Source: Isoptericola halotolerans
GTDB taxonomy: Bacteria > Actinomycetota > Actinomycetes > Actinomycetales > Cellulomonadaceae
Length of the DNA: 64,000 bases
Direction: 5' to 3'
NCBI RefSeq assembly: GCF_003003075.1
Contig: NZ_PVTX01000004.1
Coordinates: 62,001-126,000, forward strand
Shown here: positions 7,595 to 18,889 of the stretch, in pieces
How the letters are laid out: each line of letters opens with the position of its first letter
Position numbering within the stretch: position 1 is the first letter of the stretch
Program-made: the position numbers and the translations under genes
The notes under the pieces: model-generated
The model's database searches: none
What the model saw: only the letters and a program-made list of their open reading frames with translations
What the model was told of the DNA's origin: nothing

Positions 7595-8949
7595 CCCGCA
7601 CCGTCCTCGAGAACGGCTACGTCGCCACCGTCGACGCCGCGCGCACCGAGCACGCCGTCGGCCACGTCGTGCTCGACGGCGGCGAGATCGTCGCCGTCGG
7701 TGCCGGCCGGGCGCCGGAGCACCTGCGCGCCGACGCCGACGTCGTCGACGCCTCGGGTTGCCTCGTCACGCCGGGGCTGATCAACACCCACCACCACCTG
7801 TACCAGTGGTTGACCCGGGGGTACGCCCAGGACTCGATCCTCTTCGACTGGCTGACCGCGCTGTACCCGCTGTGGTCACGCATCGACGCCGGGCTGACCG
7901 GCACGGGCGCGGCTGGGGCGATGGCCGTGCTGGCGCGGTCGGGCTGCACCACCGTGGGAGACCACCACTACGTGTTCCCGCAGGGTTCCGGCGACATCGT
8001 CGGCGCGATCGTCGAGGCCGCGTCCCGCGTGGGCGTCCGGCTGCACGCCACCCGGGGGTCGATGGATCTCGGCGCGTCCCAGGGCGGGCTGCCGCCGGAC
8101 TTCGCCGTGGAGACGACGGACGCGGCCCTCGCCGCGTCCGCCGAGGCCGTCGAGCGGTACCACGACGCCTCGCGGGACGCGATGGTCCGCGTGGCGATCG
8201 CCCCGTGCTCGCCGTTCTCGGTGACGCCGGACCTGCTGCGCGAGGCCGCGGTGCTCGCCCGGTCGCTCGGCGTGCGCCTGCACACCCACGCCTCGGAGAC
8301 CGTCGAGGAGGACGCCTACTGCCTCGAGCACTTCGGTACGTCGCCGACGCAGTACCTCGAGGACCAGGGCTGGCTCGGCCCGGACGTGTGGATGGCGCAC
8401 TGCGTGCACCTCGACGCCGCGGCGATCGGGCGGTACGCAGCCACCGGTACCGGCGTGGCGCACTGCCCGTCGTCGAACGGCCGGCTCGCGGCGGGCATCG
8501 CGCCCGTGCGGTCCCTGCTCGACGCCGGGGTCGCGGTGGGCCTCGGCGTGGACGGTGCCGCGTCGAACGAGTCGGGACAGCTCGGCGTCGAGATCCGCGA
8601 GTCCGTGCTCATGAACCGGCTGCGCACCGGAGCAGACTCGATGAGCGTGCGCGACGGGCTGCACGTCGCGACCATGGGCGGCGCCCGCGTGCTGGGTCGC
8701 CAGGACGAGATCGGCTCGCTCGAGGTCGGCAAGCTCGCCGACGTCGCCGTCTGGCGGGTCGACGGCGTCGAGCACGCCGGCATCCTCGACCCCGTCGCCG
8801 CGCTGGGGCTGGGTGCCCTGCCCCCGCTGAAGCGCCTGTACGTGGGCGGACGCACCGTGGTCGAGGACGCCACGCTCGTCACGACCGAGGAGCCGAAGCT
8901 CGCCCACGAGGTGGCCCTCGCCTCGCGCGAGCTCGCCGAGCGGCTCTGA
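7591..8949 (+). CDS. Amidohydrolase: 8-oxoguanine / guanine-type deaminase
   Basis: A 452-residue cytosolic metal-dependent deaminase of the amidohydrolase superfamily. The metal site is seen as THHH (His67 and His69 of HxH), a His in HTHASE, a His in MAHCVHL and the Asp in GLGVDGAASNE. The THHHLYQWLTRG and DHHYVFP stretches resemble characterised 8-oxoguanine deaminases and related ATZ/TRZ deaminases. In this operon it would supply (oxidised) guanine carbon as xanthine or urate. It is coupled on both sides by overlaps (ATGA upstream; TGATG downstream). Substrate is inferred from context; a guanine or aminopyrimidine substrate cannot be excluded. Confidence 0.85.
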   Translation: MTRTVLENGYVATVDAARTEHAVGHVVLDGGEIVAVGAGRAPEHLRADADVVDASGCLVTPGLINTHHHLYQWLTRGYAQDSILFDWLTALYPLWSRIDAGLTGTGAAGAMAVLARSGCTTVGDHHYVFPQGSGDIVGAIVEAASRVGVRLHATRGSMDLGASQGGLPPDFAVETTDAALAASAEAVERYHDASRDAMVRVAIAPCSPFSVTPDLLREAAVLARSLGVRLHTHASETVEEDAYCLEHFGTSPTQYLEDQGWLGPDVWMAHCVHLDAAAIGRYAATGTGVAHCPSSNGRLAAGIAPVRSLLDAGVAVGLGVDGAASNESGQLGVEIRESVLMNRLRTGADSMSVRDGLHVATMGGARVLGRQDEIGSLEVGKLADVAVWRVDGVEHAGILDPVAALGLGALPPLKRLYVGGRTVVEDATLVTTEEPKLAHEVALASRELAERL

Positions 8950-9829
8950 TGGACATCACCTCCGTCACCGGGTTCCGCACGGCCCGCACCCGGGACGACC
9001 TCGCCCTCGCCCCGGGCGAGGTGTTCCTCGGTGGCGGCACCTGGCTGATGAGTGAGCCGCAGCCCGGCACCACCGGGTTCGTCGACCTCACCACGCTCGA
9101 GTGGCCCGCCCTGGAGGTCCGCGACGAGGGCCTGCGGATCGCGGCGACCTGCACGATCGCGACGCTGCGCGCCTGGGCCGAGGGACGCGGGCCCGTCGCT
9201 GTCCCGGCCGACTGGTCGGCGGTGTCGATGATCCCCGACGCCGCCGACGCCCTGCTGGCCTCCTTCAAGATCTGGAACACCGCGACCGTCGGCGGGAACG
9301 TCTGCCGAGCGTTCCCCGTGGCCGCGATGGTGTCGCTGGCCGTCGCACTCGACGGCGTCGCGGAGGTCTGGGCGCCCGACGGCCGGAGCCACCGCCTGCC
9401 GGTCGCCGAGCTCGTCACCGGCGCCGGGCGGACCGCGCTGGGACCCGGCGAGGTGGTGCGCGCGATCGAGCTGCCCGCCCACGCCCTGCGGTCCCGCGCC
9501 GGGCTGCGCAAGATCGCCCTGGCCGAGCTCGGACGCTCCGGCGCCGTCGTGACCGGCCGCCTCGACACGGACGGCGCCGCCGTCTTCACCGTGACGGCCG
9601 CCGTCGAACGCCCCGCCGTGCTGCGCTTCGCCGCGCTGCCCGACGCCGACACGCTCGCCGCCGCCGTCGGCGGCCTCGCGGGCTACTACTCCGACTCCCT
9701 CGGCGCGGCGGACTGGCGCCGCGGGGTGAGCGTCGTGCTCGCCGCACGTCTGCAGCGAGAGCTCGCCGGCCCCTCCGCCGACCACGACACCGAGGACCCC
9801 GAGGACCCCGAGGACCCCGAGGACCACGC

Positions 9830-9833
<4 letters not shown>
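8949..9833 (+). CDS. Xanthine dehydrogenase-type FAD-binding subunit
   Basis: A 294-residue FAD subunit of the CoxM/CutM family, passing electrons from the Fe-S clusters to NAD or another acceptor. FLGGGTWLM is the pyrophosphate-binding loop and TVGGNVCRAFP the second FAD contact (TIGGN in relatives). The C-terminal CO_deh_flav_C region is present. The protein ends in an acidic EDPEDPEDPEDHA tail encoded by a 9-bp repeat. The ATG overlaps the deaminase stop by one base and its own stop overlaps the ATG of the fused subunit, so all three products are translationally coupled. Confidence 0.9.
9792..9827 (+). repeat. 9-bp in-frame microrepeat, four units
   Basis: Four near-identical GAGGACCCC units (the last is GAGGACCAC) encode the Glu-Asp-Pro tail of the FAD subunit. 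Because the period is a multiple of three, slippage changes tail length without a frameshift. Confidence 0.8.
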
Positions 9834-12639
<2,806 letters not shown>

Positions 12640-12643
<4 letters not shown>

Positions 12644-12657
12644 AGTGATCGCTTAAC
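12640..12657. promoter_or_regulatory. Shared 18-bp motif upstream of the ABC importer operon
   Basis: GTGAAGTGATCGCTTAAC overlaps the stop of the fused dehydrogenase gene and lies 92 bases before the binding-protein ATG. Sixteen of 18 bases match the sequence at 23052-23069 just upstream of allantoinase. A shared purine-catabolism operator is inferred. Confidence 0.5.
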
Positions 12658-12749
12658 CGACCGGTAACGCCGTCACGCTCGGGGCGAAACGTCGGCTGGC
12701 TACGTTGCCGTTCGTCCCTGTCGGTCGAGGTCGAGCGGAGTTCCACCCC

Positions 12750-13859
12750 ATGGCAGTTCACAGCACCCCTGCGCGACGTGCCCGAGCCGGTGCCGTCGCC
12801 GCGATCGCCGTCGGCGCCCTCACGCTCGGCGCCTGCGCCGGCGAGGAGCCGGCCGCGTCCACCGCCGAGGGCGACGACGCGTCGTACGGCGAGATCAGCG
12901 TCCAGTACTCCTGGATCAAGAACGAGGAGTTCGCCGGCGAGTTCTACGCCGACGAGAACGGCTACTACGACGAGGCCGGCTTCGACGAGGTCGTGGGGAT
13001 CTCCGGCCCGGACACCGGCGTCGCCAAGCTCCTCTCCGGCACGGTCGAGGTGGCTCTCAGCGACGCCGCCTCCATCGGCGCCGCGATCGCCGAGCAGGAA
13101 GCGCCGCTGAAGATCATCGGTGCCACGTTCCAGAAGAACCCCTTCACGATCCTGTCGCTGGCCGAGGGTGCCGACATCTCCTCCCCGGAAGACATGGTGG
13201 GCAAGACCATCGGCGTGCAGGACTCCAACGCCTCGGTGTTCGCCGCGCTGCTGAAGGCCAACGACATCGACGAGAGCGAGGTCACGGTCGTCCCCGTCGA
13301 CTTCGACCCGACGCCCCTGATGAACGAGGAGGTCGACGGGTTCATGGCCTACCTCACCAACGAGGCCCTGACCGTCGAGCTCGCCGGCTACGACGTCACC
13401 AACCTCGCCTACGCCGAGAACGGCGTGCCGTACGTCGCCGAGACCTTCAGCGTCACCGACCAGTACCTGGCCGAGAACCGCGATCTGCTCAAGGCGTTCC
13501 TGACCGCCGAGATCAAGGGGTGGACGGACGTGTTCACCGAGCCGGCCGACGACACCGTCGCGCTCGTCGAGAAGTACTACAGCGCCGCGGCCAGCGAGTC
13601 CGAGGACGGCCTGGAGGCCGTCTTCGGTGCCCTCGACCCCGAGAAGACGGCGATGGGCCTGGAGGCCGAGAAGGAGCTCATCTCCACCTCCGAGACCGAG
13701 GCGAACGGCCTGTTCACCATCTCCGAGGAGCTCCAGCAGGAGACGGTCGACTCGCTCGCCGCCGCCGGGTGGGACGTGAGCACCGACGAGCTCTTCGACA
13801 CCTCCATCATCGACGAGATCTACGCCGAGCAGCCCGACCTCGTCGACTACCTCCCGTAG
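12750..13859 (+). CDS. ABC importer substrate-binding lipoprotein (NMT1/THI5/SsuA type)
   Basis: A 369-residue extracytoplasmic binding protein anchored by a lipobox LGAC (Cys29) after a hydrophobic signal. The mature part follows the NMT1/SsuA fold: an opening beta-strand ISVQYSWIKNEEFAGEF, then YYDEAGFDEVV and SPEDMVGKTIGVQ. Such proteins bind small aromatic or organo-nitrogen/sulfur compounds. Located between the xanthine dehydrogenase and allantoate genes, it is likely to import a purine, pyrimidine or ureide. The ATG at 12750 has GGAG nine bases upstream; an in-frame GTG/ATG further upstream would add a non-signal extension. Confidence 0.85.
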   Translation: MAVHSTPARRARAGAVAAIAVGALTLGACAGEEPAASTAEGDDASYGEISVQYSWIKNEEFAGEFYADENGYYDEAGFDEVVGISGPDTGVAKLLSGTVEVALSDAASIGAAIAEQEAPLKIIGATFQKNPFTILSLAEGADISSPEDMVGKTIGVQDSNASVFAALLKANDIDESEVTVVPVDFDPTPLMNEEVDGFMAYLTNEALTVELAGYDVTNLAYAENGVPYVAETFSVTDQYLAENRDLLKAFLTAEIKGWTDVFTEPADDTVALVEKYYSAAASESEDGLEAVFGALDPEKTAMGLEAEKELISTSETEANGLFTISEELQQETVDSLAAAGWDVSTDELFDTSIIDEIYAEQPDLVDYLP

Positions 13860-13865
13860 GGAACC

Positions 13866-14714
13866 ATGAGCCACGACACCACGTCGAGCGCCCTCTCCCC
13901 GGGGCTGCCGCAGGAGCCTGCGGCAGCCCCGGGGGGCACGGGCATCCACATCGACGGCCTGACCAAGACGTTCCGCACCGGTCGCCGCCAGGCCGTGACC
14001 GCACTGCAGGACGCCCACCTGCACACCGAGAAGGGCTCGTTCCTCGCGCTCCTCGGGCCGTCCGGGTGCGGCAAGTCGACGATCCTGCGGGTGCTCGCCG
14101 ACCTCGAGCACCCGACGTCCGGCGAGGTGTTCGTCGACGGCAAGACCCCGGCACAGCTGCGGCGGGACAGCGAGCTCGGCATCGCCTTCCAGGACCACGC
14201 GCTGCTGCCCTGGCGCAGCGTGCTGACCAACATCCGCCTCGTCTTCGAGATCGCGGGCCGCACGGTCGACAAGGCCTACGTCGACGAGCTCGTCCAGCTC
14301 GTCGGGCTGACCGGCTTCGAGAAGGCCAAGCCGGCCCAGCTCTCCGGCGGCATGCGCCAGCGGGTGTCCATCGCCCGCGCCCTCGCGCTCAAACCGTCGG
14401 TGCTGCTGCTCGACGAGCCCTTCGGCGCGCTGGACGACATGACACGGCAGAGCCTCAACCTCGAGCTGCTGCGCATCTGGACCGAGAAACCGGCCACCAC
14501 ACTCCTGGTCACGCACGGCATCTCCGAGGCGATCTTCCTCTCGGACCGGGTCGCGGTCATGTCGGCCCGCCCCGGGCGCATCAAGGAGATCATCGAGGTG
14601 GACCTCCCCCGCCCCCGCACGCCCGAGATGATGCGGACCCCCGAGTTCCACGCGCTCGTCGACCGGGCGTCCGAGATCCTGTTCGGCACACGCGGCGCTG
14701 CTGCGGAGGTCTGA
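13866..14714 (+). CDS. ABC importer ATPase (SsuB/TauB/NrtD family)
   Basis: A 282-residue ATP-binding subunit on the inner membrane face that powers the adjoining permeases. Walker [11 protein letters not shown]-loop [10 protein letters not shown], signature [15 protein letters not shown], Walker [12 protein letters not shown] and H-loop LVTHGISEA are all intact. A Pro/Ala-rich N-terminal extension of about 25 residues precedes the domain. It lies 6 bases after the binding-protein gene and its stop overlaps the first permease start. Confidence 0.92.
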   Translation: MSHDTTSSALSPGLPQEPAAAPGGTGIHIDGLTKTFRTGRRQAVTALQDAHLHTEKGSFLALLGPSGCGKSTILRVLADLEHPTSGEVFVDGKTPAQLRRDSELGIAFQDHALLPWRSVLTNIRLVFEIAGRTVDKAYVDELVQLVGLTGFEKAKPAQLSGGMRQRVSIARALALKPSVLLLDEPFGALDDMTRQSLNLELLRIWTEKPATTLLVTHGISEAIFLSDRVAVMSARPGRIKEIIEVDLPRPRTPEMMRTPEFHALVDRASEILFGTRGAAAEV

Positions 14715-15523
14715 TGCCACAACGCACCCGCATCCCCGGCTGGCTCGCCGGTCTCATCGGCGCCGTCGCCCTGATCGGCGCCTGGTGGGTCTTCTCCGCC
14801 ACGATCTTCCAGCCCCCGCCCGGGACCACGTTCACGCCGGTCCCCTCGCCGTGGGTCGTGTTCGCCACGATCGCCGACGACGGCCTGGCTGCCTACCGCG
14901 GGGTGTTCTCGGTGACGATCACCGAGGCGCTCATCGGCTTCGCGTGGGGCAACGGCGTCGCGCTGCTGCTCGCCGCGACCGTGCTGCTGGCGCCTCGCAT
15001 CGAGACCGTGGTCACCCAGATCGCCGTGGTCAGCTACTGCCTGCCGGTCGTGGCCGTCGGCGGCATCGCGATCGTCGTCCTCGGCGGGGCACCGCGGCCC
15101 GGCGAACCCAGCGCGACGGCGATCTTCCTCGCCGCGCTCGCCGTGTTCTTCACCACGGTCGTCGGCGCGCTGCTCGGCTTCAAGTCCGCGGACTCCGCGA
15201 GCCTCGACGTCGTGCGGGTGTACGGCGGCACCCGGTTCACCCAGCTGCGCAAGGTACGGCTCGTCGCCGCGACCCCCGCGATCCTCAACGCTCTGCAGAT
15301 CGCCGTCCCCTCGGCGTTCCTGGGCGCGGTGCTCGGGGAGTACATGGGTGGGATCGACCAGGGAGTCGGCATCACGCTGATCCGGCTCCAGGGCGAGCTC
15401 GACTCGCCCCGCGTGTGGGCCGTGTTCCTGCTCACCGCCGCCGTCGCCCTCGTCGGCTACGGCATCGTCGGCCTGATCTCACGACTGGCCACCCCGTGGG
15501 TGGCGGGACGGAGCACCTCATGA
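14714..15523 (+). CDS. ABC importer permease 1 (SsuC/TauC family)
   Basis: A 269-residue integral membrane protein with about six hydrophobic helices. The cytoplasmic EAA-type coupling loop is visible as DVVRVYGGTRFTQLRKVRLVAATPAIL. It should pair with the next permease and the preceding ATPase to import the operon substrate. The ATG overlaps the ATPase stop by one base, and the stop overlaps the next ATG. Confidence 0.9.
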   Translation: MPQRTRIPGWLAGLIGAVALIGAWWVFSATIFQPPPGTTFTPVPSPWVVFATIADDGLAAYRGVFSVTITEALIGFAWGNGVALLLAATVLLAPRIETVVTQIAVVSYCLPVVAVGGIAIVVLGGAPRPGEPSATAIFLAALAVFFTTVVGALLGFKSADSASLDVVRVYGGTRFTQLRKVRLVAATPAILNALQIAVPSAFLGAVLGEYMGGIDQGVGITLIRLQGELDSPRVWAVFLLTAAVALVGYGIVGLISRLATPWVAGRSTS

Positions 15524-16323
15524 GCGCCGTGTCCTGGCGCCCCGTCGGCCGCGCCGTCGTCAACGCCCTGCTGACCTTCGCGATCGTCCTGTCCCTCTGG
15601 TGGGCCGTCGTGAACCTCACGGGGATGTCGCCCTACGTCGCCAAGGGACCGGCGCAGGTGTGGGAGTTCCTCGTGGCGGGCGAGGACGCCGCGGCGAACC
15701 GGGCCGACCTGACGCCCCTGCTGGTGCGCACCCTGCAGGACGCCGCCCTCGGCTTCGTCGTGGGCATGGGGGTCGCGGGCGTGCTCGCCGTGACGTTCTC
15801 GCTGTCCCGCACGGTCGAGGCGGGCGTGATGCCCCTGGCGCTCCTGCTGCGCGCGATCCCCCTCGTCTCCATCGCGCCGGTGATCATCCTCATCACGGGC
15901 CGCGGGACCCAGGCCTCGGTCGCCGTCATCGGCTCCATCGTCGTGCTGTTCCCCGCCCTCGCGTCGATCCTCTTCGGGCTCGACCGGGCGAGCGGTCAGA
16001 GTCTCGACCTGGTGCACGTCTACGGCGGCACCCGCCTGACCGCGATGCGCAAGGTCAACGTCCCCGGCGCGCTGCCGTCGCTGTTCGCTGCGGCGCGCGT
16101 CTCCGTCCCGGGAGCGGTCACCGGTGCGCTGCTCGCCGAGTGGCTGTCCACCGGCACCGGCATCGGCGGGTCCATCGTGAAGTTCACGGCGTCCGCCCGC
16201 TTCGACGACCTGTGGGCCTCCGTCGCGCTCATCACCATCGTGACGCTGCTGCTCTACAACCTGGTCCAGGTCATCGAGAACGTGGTGCTCTCCCGGATGG
16301 CGATGACGACGGCGCAGCGCTGA
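15520..16323 (+). CDS. ABC importer permease 2 (SsuC/TauC family)
   Basis: A 267-residue membrane protein paralogous to permease 1; its coupling loop reads DLVHVYGGTRLTAMRKVNVPGALPSLF. Two different permease genes imply a heterodimeric channel, unlike SsuC, which is usually encoded once. It ends only 2 bases from the converging allC stop, with no visible terminator hairpin between them. Confidence 0.9.
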   Translation: MSAVSWRPVGRAVVNALLTFAIVLSLWWAVVNLTGMSPYVAKGPAQVWEFLVAGEDAAANRADLTPLLVRTLQDAALGFVVGMGVAGVLAVTFSLSRTVEAGVMPLALLLRAIPLVSIAPVIILITGRGTQASVAVIGSIVVLFPALASILFGLDRASGQSLDLVHVYGGTRLTAMRKVNVPGALPSLFAAARVSVPGAVTGALLAEWLSTGTGIGGSIVKFTASARFDDLWASVALITIVTLLLYNLVQVIENVVLSRMAMTTAQR

Positions 16324-16325
16324 CC

Positions 16326-17642
16326 TCAGCCGCGGGCGGCCGCGAGCTGCAGCACCGCCTCGGCGAGCGCCCGGGTGCCGGAGGCGACGTCCGCGGCGGA
16401 GACGTCCTCGTCCGGGTGGTGACTGATGCCGTCGGGGTTGCGCAGGAACAGCATGCCGACGTCGGCCACCGCGCCCAGGGCCATGGCGTCGTGGCCGGCT
16501 CGGCTGAAGATCGTGGCCGGGCCGTCGACGCCACGGTCCAGCGTGGAGACGATGCCCTCGCGCACGACGTCCTGCAGCAGGGGCGCGCAGAACACCGCGG
16601 GGGCGCTGTGGATCTCGCGGGCCCGCCAGCGCAGACCGCGGCGTCCCATGATCGTGTCGAGCTCGCGCTCGATCGCGCCCCACACACGGTCCCGATCGCC
16701 GTCGAGCTCGCCGCGCAGGTCGAGGCTGAGGTGCGCCTCACCGGGGACCACGTTCACGGCGCCCGGGTAGGTCTCGAGCTGTCCGACGGTGCCGATCATG
16801 TGGTGCTCGGCGCGGCAGATCCGTTCGACCGCCAGGGCGGCCTCGCTGGCTCCCAGCAGGGCGTCGCGACGGCGGTCGTACGGCGTGCCGCCGGCATGGC
16901 GCGCTTCCCCTTCCACGACGAGCTGGAACCGCCGTGCCGACGCGATCGAGGACACGACGGCGAGGGACTCGCCGCGTTCGTCGAGCTCCGGTCCCTGCTC
17001 GATGTGGGCCTCGAGGTAGCCGGCGAGCTCCTCGGGGCGGCGCGCCGCCTCCCCGACGCGGGCCGGGTCGAGGCCGAACCCGACGAACGCCTCGTGCAGC
17101 GTGACGCCGTCGTCGTCCGTCAACGACCACCAGTCGGGGTCCCAGGTCCCCGCGACGGCGGACGACCCGAGCAACGCCTTGCCGAAGCGGGTGCCCTCCT
17201 CGTCCGAGAAGGCCACGACCTCGAGCGCGAACGGCAGCGGGGACCGCCAACCCGTCCCGTCGGGGCAGGGCGCGCGCAGCATGCGCACGACCTCCAGCCC
17301 CATGAGCACGCCGACGATCCCGTCGTACCGCCCGGCGTCGGGCACGGTGTCGAGGTGCGAGCCGAGCATCAGCGCGGGCACGTCGGGATCCGGTGTCCCG
17401 GACGGGGTGACGCGGTCCAGCCGCCCGACCTGGTTGCCGGCGGCATCCTGGCGCGTGGTCATGCCGACCTCGCGCATCCACTGCGCGGCGAGCCGGTTCA
17501 CGCGGGCGTGCTCCTCGGAGAGGTAGACACGTTCGATGCCGTCGTCCGTGGCGGTCACCCGTGCCAGCTCGTCGCAGCGGTCCATGACCCGCCGGGCGGC
17601 GGCGGCGACGGCGCCCGGGTCGGTCCGCAGCAGCGCGGCCAT
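16326..17642 (-). CDS. allC: Allantoate amidohydrolase (M20 Zn-peptidase family)
   Basis: A 438-residue cytosolic enzyme of the M20 hydantoinase/carbamoylase group, predicted to turn allantoate into (S)-ureidoglycine with release of NH3 and CO2. Metal ligands appear in GSHLDTVPDAGRYDG (His, Asp), FSDEEGTRFG (Glu), AHIEQGP (His) and ISHHPDEDVS (His). RHAGGTPYDRRRDAL is the dimer-interface motif of this subfamily. The ATG at 17642 overlaps the TGA of the aminotransferase (TGATG), making it the last gene of the minus-strand ureide operon. An N-carbamoyl-amino-acid amidohydrolase is the alternative, but the context favours allantoate. Confidence 0.88.
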   Translation of the reverse strand: MAALLRTDPGAVAAAARRVMDRCDELARVTATDDGIERVYLSEEHARVNRLAAQWMREVGMTTRQDAAGNQVGRLDRVTPSGTPDPDVPALMLGSHLDTVPDAGRYDGIVGVLMGLEVVRMLRAPCPDGTGWRSPLPFALEVVAFSDEEGTRFGKALLGSSAVAGTWDPDWWSLTDDDGVTLHEAFVGFGLDPARVGEAARRPEELAGYLEAHIEQGPELDERGESLAVVSSIASARRFQLVVEGEARHAGGTPYDRRRDALLGASEAALAVERICRAEHHMIGTVGQLETYPGAVNVVPGEAHLSLDLRGELDGDRDRVWGAIERELDTIMGRRGLRWRAREIHSAPAVFCAPLLQDVVREGIVSTLDRGVDGPATIFSRAGHDAMALGAVADVGMLFLRNPDGISHHPDEDVSAADVASGTRALAEAVLQLAAARG

Positions 17643-18889
17643 CACGCCCCCCGGTAGACGTCGGCGGCAGCCTCGGTCCCGCCCCCGGCGGGCACGGTGC
17701 ACCCGAACCTGCGCAGCACCACCTCGAGCGCGGCCAGCGTGGTCAGGACCGCGGCCTGGCGGGCGTTGTAGCCCATGGTGCCGATGCGCCACACCCGCCC
17801 GTGCAGCGGGCCGAACGACGTGCCGATCTCGATGCCGAAGTCGGTCAGCATCGCCGCGCGGGCGGCGTCGCCCGGCACACCCTCGGGGATCTCGACGGCG
17901 ACGACGTTGTGCATCTTGTGCGCGACGTCGCCGAACACGTCCAGCCCGAGGCCTCGCACGCCGGCGAGCATCGCGTCGCCGGCGAGCCGGTGCCGCTCGA
18001 CGACGGCGTCACGCCCCTCGCCGACGACGACCCGGGCGCACTCGCGTGCCGCGTACAGCATGGAGGTGGCCTCGGTGTGGTGGTTGAGGCGGCGCGGGCC
18101 CCAGTAGTCGAGGATCATGCCGAGGTCGAAGTAGTTGGACCGCACGAAGTCGGTCGCGTCCGGGTCGCCCTCCTCGCGGATGCCGGCCTCGACGCGCTTG
18201 CGCGACTGCACGACCTCCACGGCCCGCGGCGACAGCGTGATCGGCGCGGAGCCCGAGGGCCCACCGAGGCACTTCTGCAGGCCGGCCGTGGCGGCGTCGA
18301 GCCCCCACGCGTCCGCCTCGAACGGGTTACCGCCCAGGGAAGCGGTCGCGTCGGAGTAGAACAGCACGCCGTGCCGGGCGCACAGCGCCCCGATCTCGTC
18401 GAGCGGCTGGTTCATCGTGGTCGACGTGTCGCCCTGGACGAGCGCGAGCAGCGTCGGGCGGACACGCCGGATCGCCTCCTCGATCATCGAGACGGGGAAC
18501 ACCTGCCCCCACGGCACCTCGATGGTGTGCACCTCGGCCATCGCGCGCTCGGCGACCTCGGCGAGCAGCAGCCCGAAACGGCCGAACACCGGCACGAGCA
18601 CCCGGTCCCCCGGACGCACCAGCGAGACGACGGCGGCCTCGATCCCGGCGCGCGAGGTGCCGTCGACGAGCACGGTGGCGTCGTTCGTCGTGCCCCACAC
18701 CTGGCGGTACAGCTCCTGCGTCTCGGCCATCGACGCGGTCATGAACGGGTCGTACTGGCCGACCAGCGGCGCCGACATCGCGCGCAGCACGCTGGGGTAG
18801 GCGGACACCGGCCCGGGCCCCATGAGGAGACGGGTCGGGGGATCGATCGGCCCGGGCAGACTCGATCCGGGCACGCTGGTACCGGTCAT
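17642..18889 (-). CDS. pucG: (S)-Ureidoglycine-glyoxylate aminotransferase
   Basis: A class V PLP aminotransferase of 415 residues, the size of Bacillus PucG. The PLP lysine is Lys206 in AGLQKCLGGPSG; MGPGPVSAYP and the Asp of FYSDATASLGG are family motifs. PucG transfers the amino group of ureidoglycine to glyoxylate, giving oxalurate and glycine, which avoids ureidoglycolate. Its neighbours allC (substrate producer) and the HpxZY-like amidase (possible oxalurate user) fit this. Alanine-glyoxylate or serine-pyruvate transaminase activity would be the generic alternative. The start overlaps the amidase stop (ATGA). Confidence 0.88.
   Translation of the reverse strand: MTGTSVPGSSLPGPIDPPTRLLMGPGPVSAYPSVLRAMSAPLVGQYDPFMTASMAETQELYRQVWGTTNDATVLVDGTSRAGIEAAVVSLVRPGDRVLVPVFGRFGLLLAEVAERAMAEVHTIEVPWGQVFPVSMIEEAIRRVRPTLLALVQGDTSTTMNQPLDEIGALCARHGVLFYSDATASLGGNPFEADAWGLDAATAGLQKCLGGPSGSAPITLSPRAVEVVQSRKRVEAGIREEGDPDATDFVRSNYFDLGMILDYWGPRRLNHHTEATSMLYAARECARVVVGEGRDAVVERHRLAGDAMLAGVRGLGLDVFGDVAHKMHNVVAVEIPEGVPGDAARAAMLTDFGIEIGTSFGPLHGRVWRIGTMGYNARQAAVLTTLAALEVVLRRFGCTVPAGGGTEAAADVYRGA

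Noticed and set aside
9792-9827. Possible frameshift or assembly slip in the Glu-Asp-Pro repeat
   Set aside because: The period is 9 bases, the frame stays open and the stop overlaps the next ATG normally, so it is a real in-frame repeat.
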